Part shown: positions 63,549 through 64,000 of the stretch, in pieces
How the letters are laid out: every line of letters starts with the position of its first letter
Position numbering within the stretch: position 1 is the first letter of the stretch
DNA from: Rhodospirillaceae bacterium
Lineage (GTDB): Bacteria; Pseudomonadota; Alphaproteobacteria; UBA8366
Assembly (NCBI GenBank): GCA_002724395.1
Contig: PBOR01000030.1
Span: 65,043-129,042 of the forward strand
Direction of reading: 5' to 3'
Length of the DNA stretch: 64,000 nt
The notes under the pieces: model-generated
Databases searched by the model: none
What the model saw: the letters and a program-made list of their open reading frames with translations, nothing else
What the model was told of the DNA's origin: nothing
Made by a program: the position numbers and the translations under genes

Positions 63549-64000
63549 ATGGTTGTTGGACAGAAAGAACTGTCAGGCCAGGTGGCCATTGTCACAGGCG
63601 GTGCAAAAAATATTGGGCGTGCGACCTGTCTTGATTTGGCTGATGCGGGTGCAGCGGTTTGCGTGAATGCACTTACCTCAGTGAAAGAAGCTGAGGCTGT
63701 TGCCAAAGAGATTCGGGACAGGCAGGGCCAGGCAATGACTTTTATCGGCGATATTTCCGAGCCGGACGTAGTCAACGATATGGTTGATGCAGTGATAGCG
63801 GAATTGGGTAAAATTAATATCCTCATTAACAACGCGTCCGTTCGGAAAGTCTGCAAGTTAGAAGATATGGATATCAAGGCATTCCGCGAGATTATGAAGG
63901 CAGATGTGGAAGCACCGTTCCTTTGCGCGCGGGCAACGTTACCTAAAATGATTAAGGCTGGCGGCGGTACTATAATCAATATTGGCGGCCTCTCAGGCCA
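63549..64000 (+). CDS. Short-chain dehydrogenase/reductase, truncated by window end
   Basis: The first 150 codons of a classical SDR are present and the frame continues past the right edge. The cofactor motif is TGGAKNIGRA (about 18-27), a variant of the TGxxxGxG motif. NNASVRK follows the NNAG position with Ser for Gly. The Ser of the catalytic site is expected beyond IINIGGLSG. The ATG at 63549 has AAGGGT upstream. Its substrate cannot be predicted, and co-transcription with the EamA pair is possible (26-base gap). Confidence 0.85.
   Translation, partial: MVVGQKELSGQVAIVTGGAKNIGRATCLDLADAGAAVCVNALTSVKEAEAVAKEIRDRQGQAMTFIGDISEPDVVNDMVDAVIAELGKINILINNASVRKVCKLEDMDIKAFREIMKADVEAPFLCARATLPKMIKAGGGTIINIGGLSG

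Overview
The window reads as a chromosomal segment of an alphaproteobacterium with intermediate GC, probably a free-living heterotroph. The strongest markers are a circularly permuted two-piece tmRNA gene next to an alphaproteobacterial SspB, a ribbon-helix-helix protein near fumarase, an hflK-hflC-DUF2065-degP cluster, and mreBCD-mrdAB in one run. No rRNA, tRNA, CRISPR array, transposase, integrase or phage gene was recognised. Both ends cut through genes.

Layout. 1-6400: housekeeping genes (RHH protein, alpha/beta hydrolase, class I fumarase, sspB, ssrA, thyA, folA, glutathione-dependent formaldehyde dehydrogenase). 6580-12910: a double-CAP secreted protein, the Fe-S carrier ApbC/Mrp, and the membrane-proteostasis run hflK-hflC-DUF2065-degP. 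13044-25506: an accessory catabolic block on the + strand. It holds a PEP-mutase/isocitrate-lyase-family enzyme, an amidohydrolase, an enolase-superfamily enzyme and an MmgE/PrpD protein, followed by six consecutive paralogous MFS transporters. 25503-32861: serB, miaA, then ilvB-ilvN-ilvC and leuA. leuA is preceded by what looks like a leader-peptide attenuator. 32942-38509: the elongasome genes mreB-mreC-mreD-mrdA-mrdB, with a TPR/2OG-oxygenase fusion gene overlapping the end of mrdB. 40332-48160: a GT4-ackA-class II aldolase operon, a second TPR/oxygenase fusion, a CoA-transferase and an outer-membrane barrel. 48400-54104: a second MmgE/PrpD, an ornithine-cyclodeaminase-family protein, a TauD-type dioxygenase, an MDR oxidoreductase and an MFS transporter. 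54226-61531: egtD, then a minus-strand acyl-CoA operon (HMG-CoA-lyase-like with a frameshift, two acyl-CoA dehydrogenases with an isovaleryl-CoA-dehydrogenase-like catalytic position, MaoC hydratase, a third acyl-CoA dehydrogenase, family III CoA-transferase). 61684-64000: two tandem EamA transporters and a truncated SDR.

How the genes work together. The sspB-ssrA pair links ribosome rescue to ClpXP proteolysis. hflKC and degP form an envelope quality-control unit. The 13-25 kb block is best read as an uptake and breakdown route for an unknown organic acid or family of acids, with a striking transporter expansion. The 55-61 kb operon contains the full logic (CoA activation, dehydrogenation, hydration, retro-Claisen cleavage) for a branched acyl or dicarboxyl-CoA that passes through an HMG-CoA-like intermediate. 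These substrate ideas are inference from family and context. Most individual enzyme-family calls are firm.
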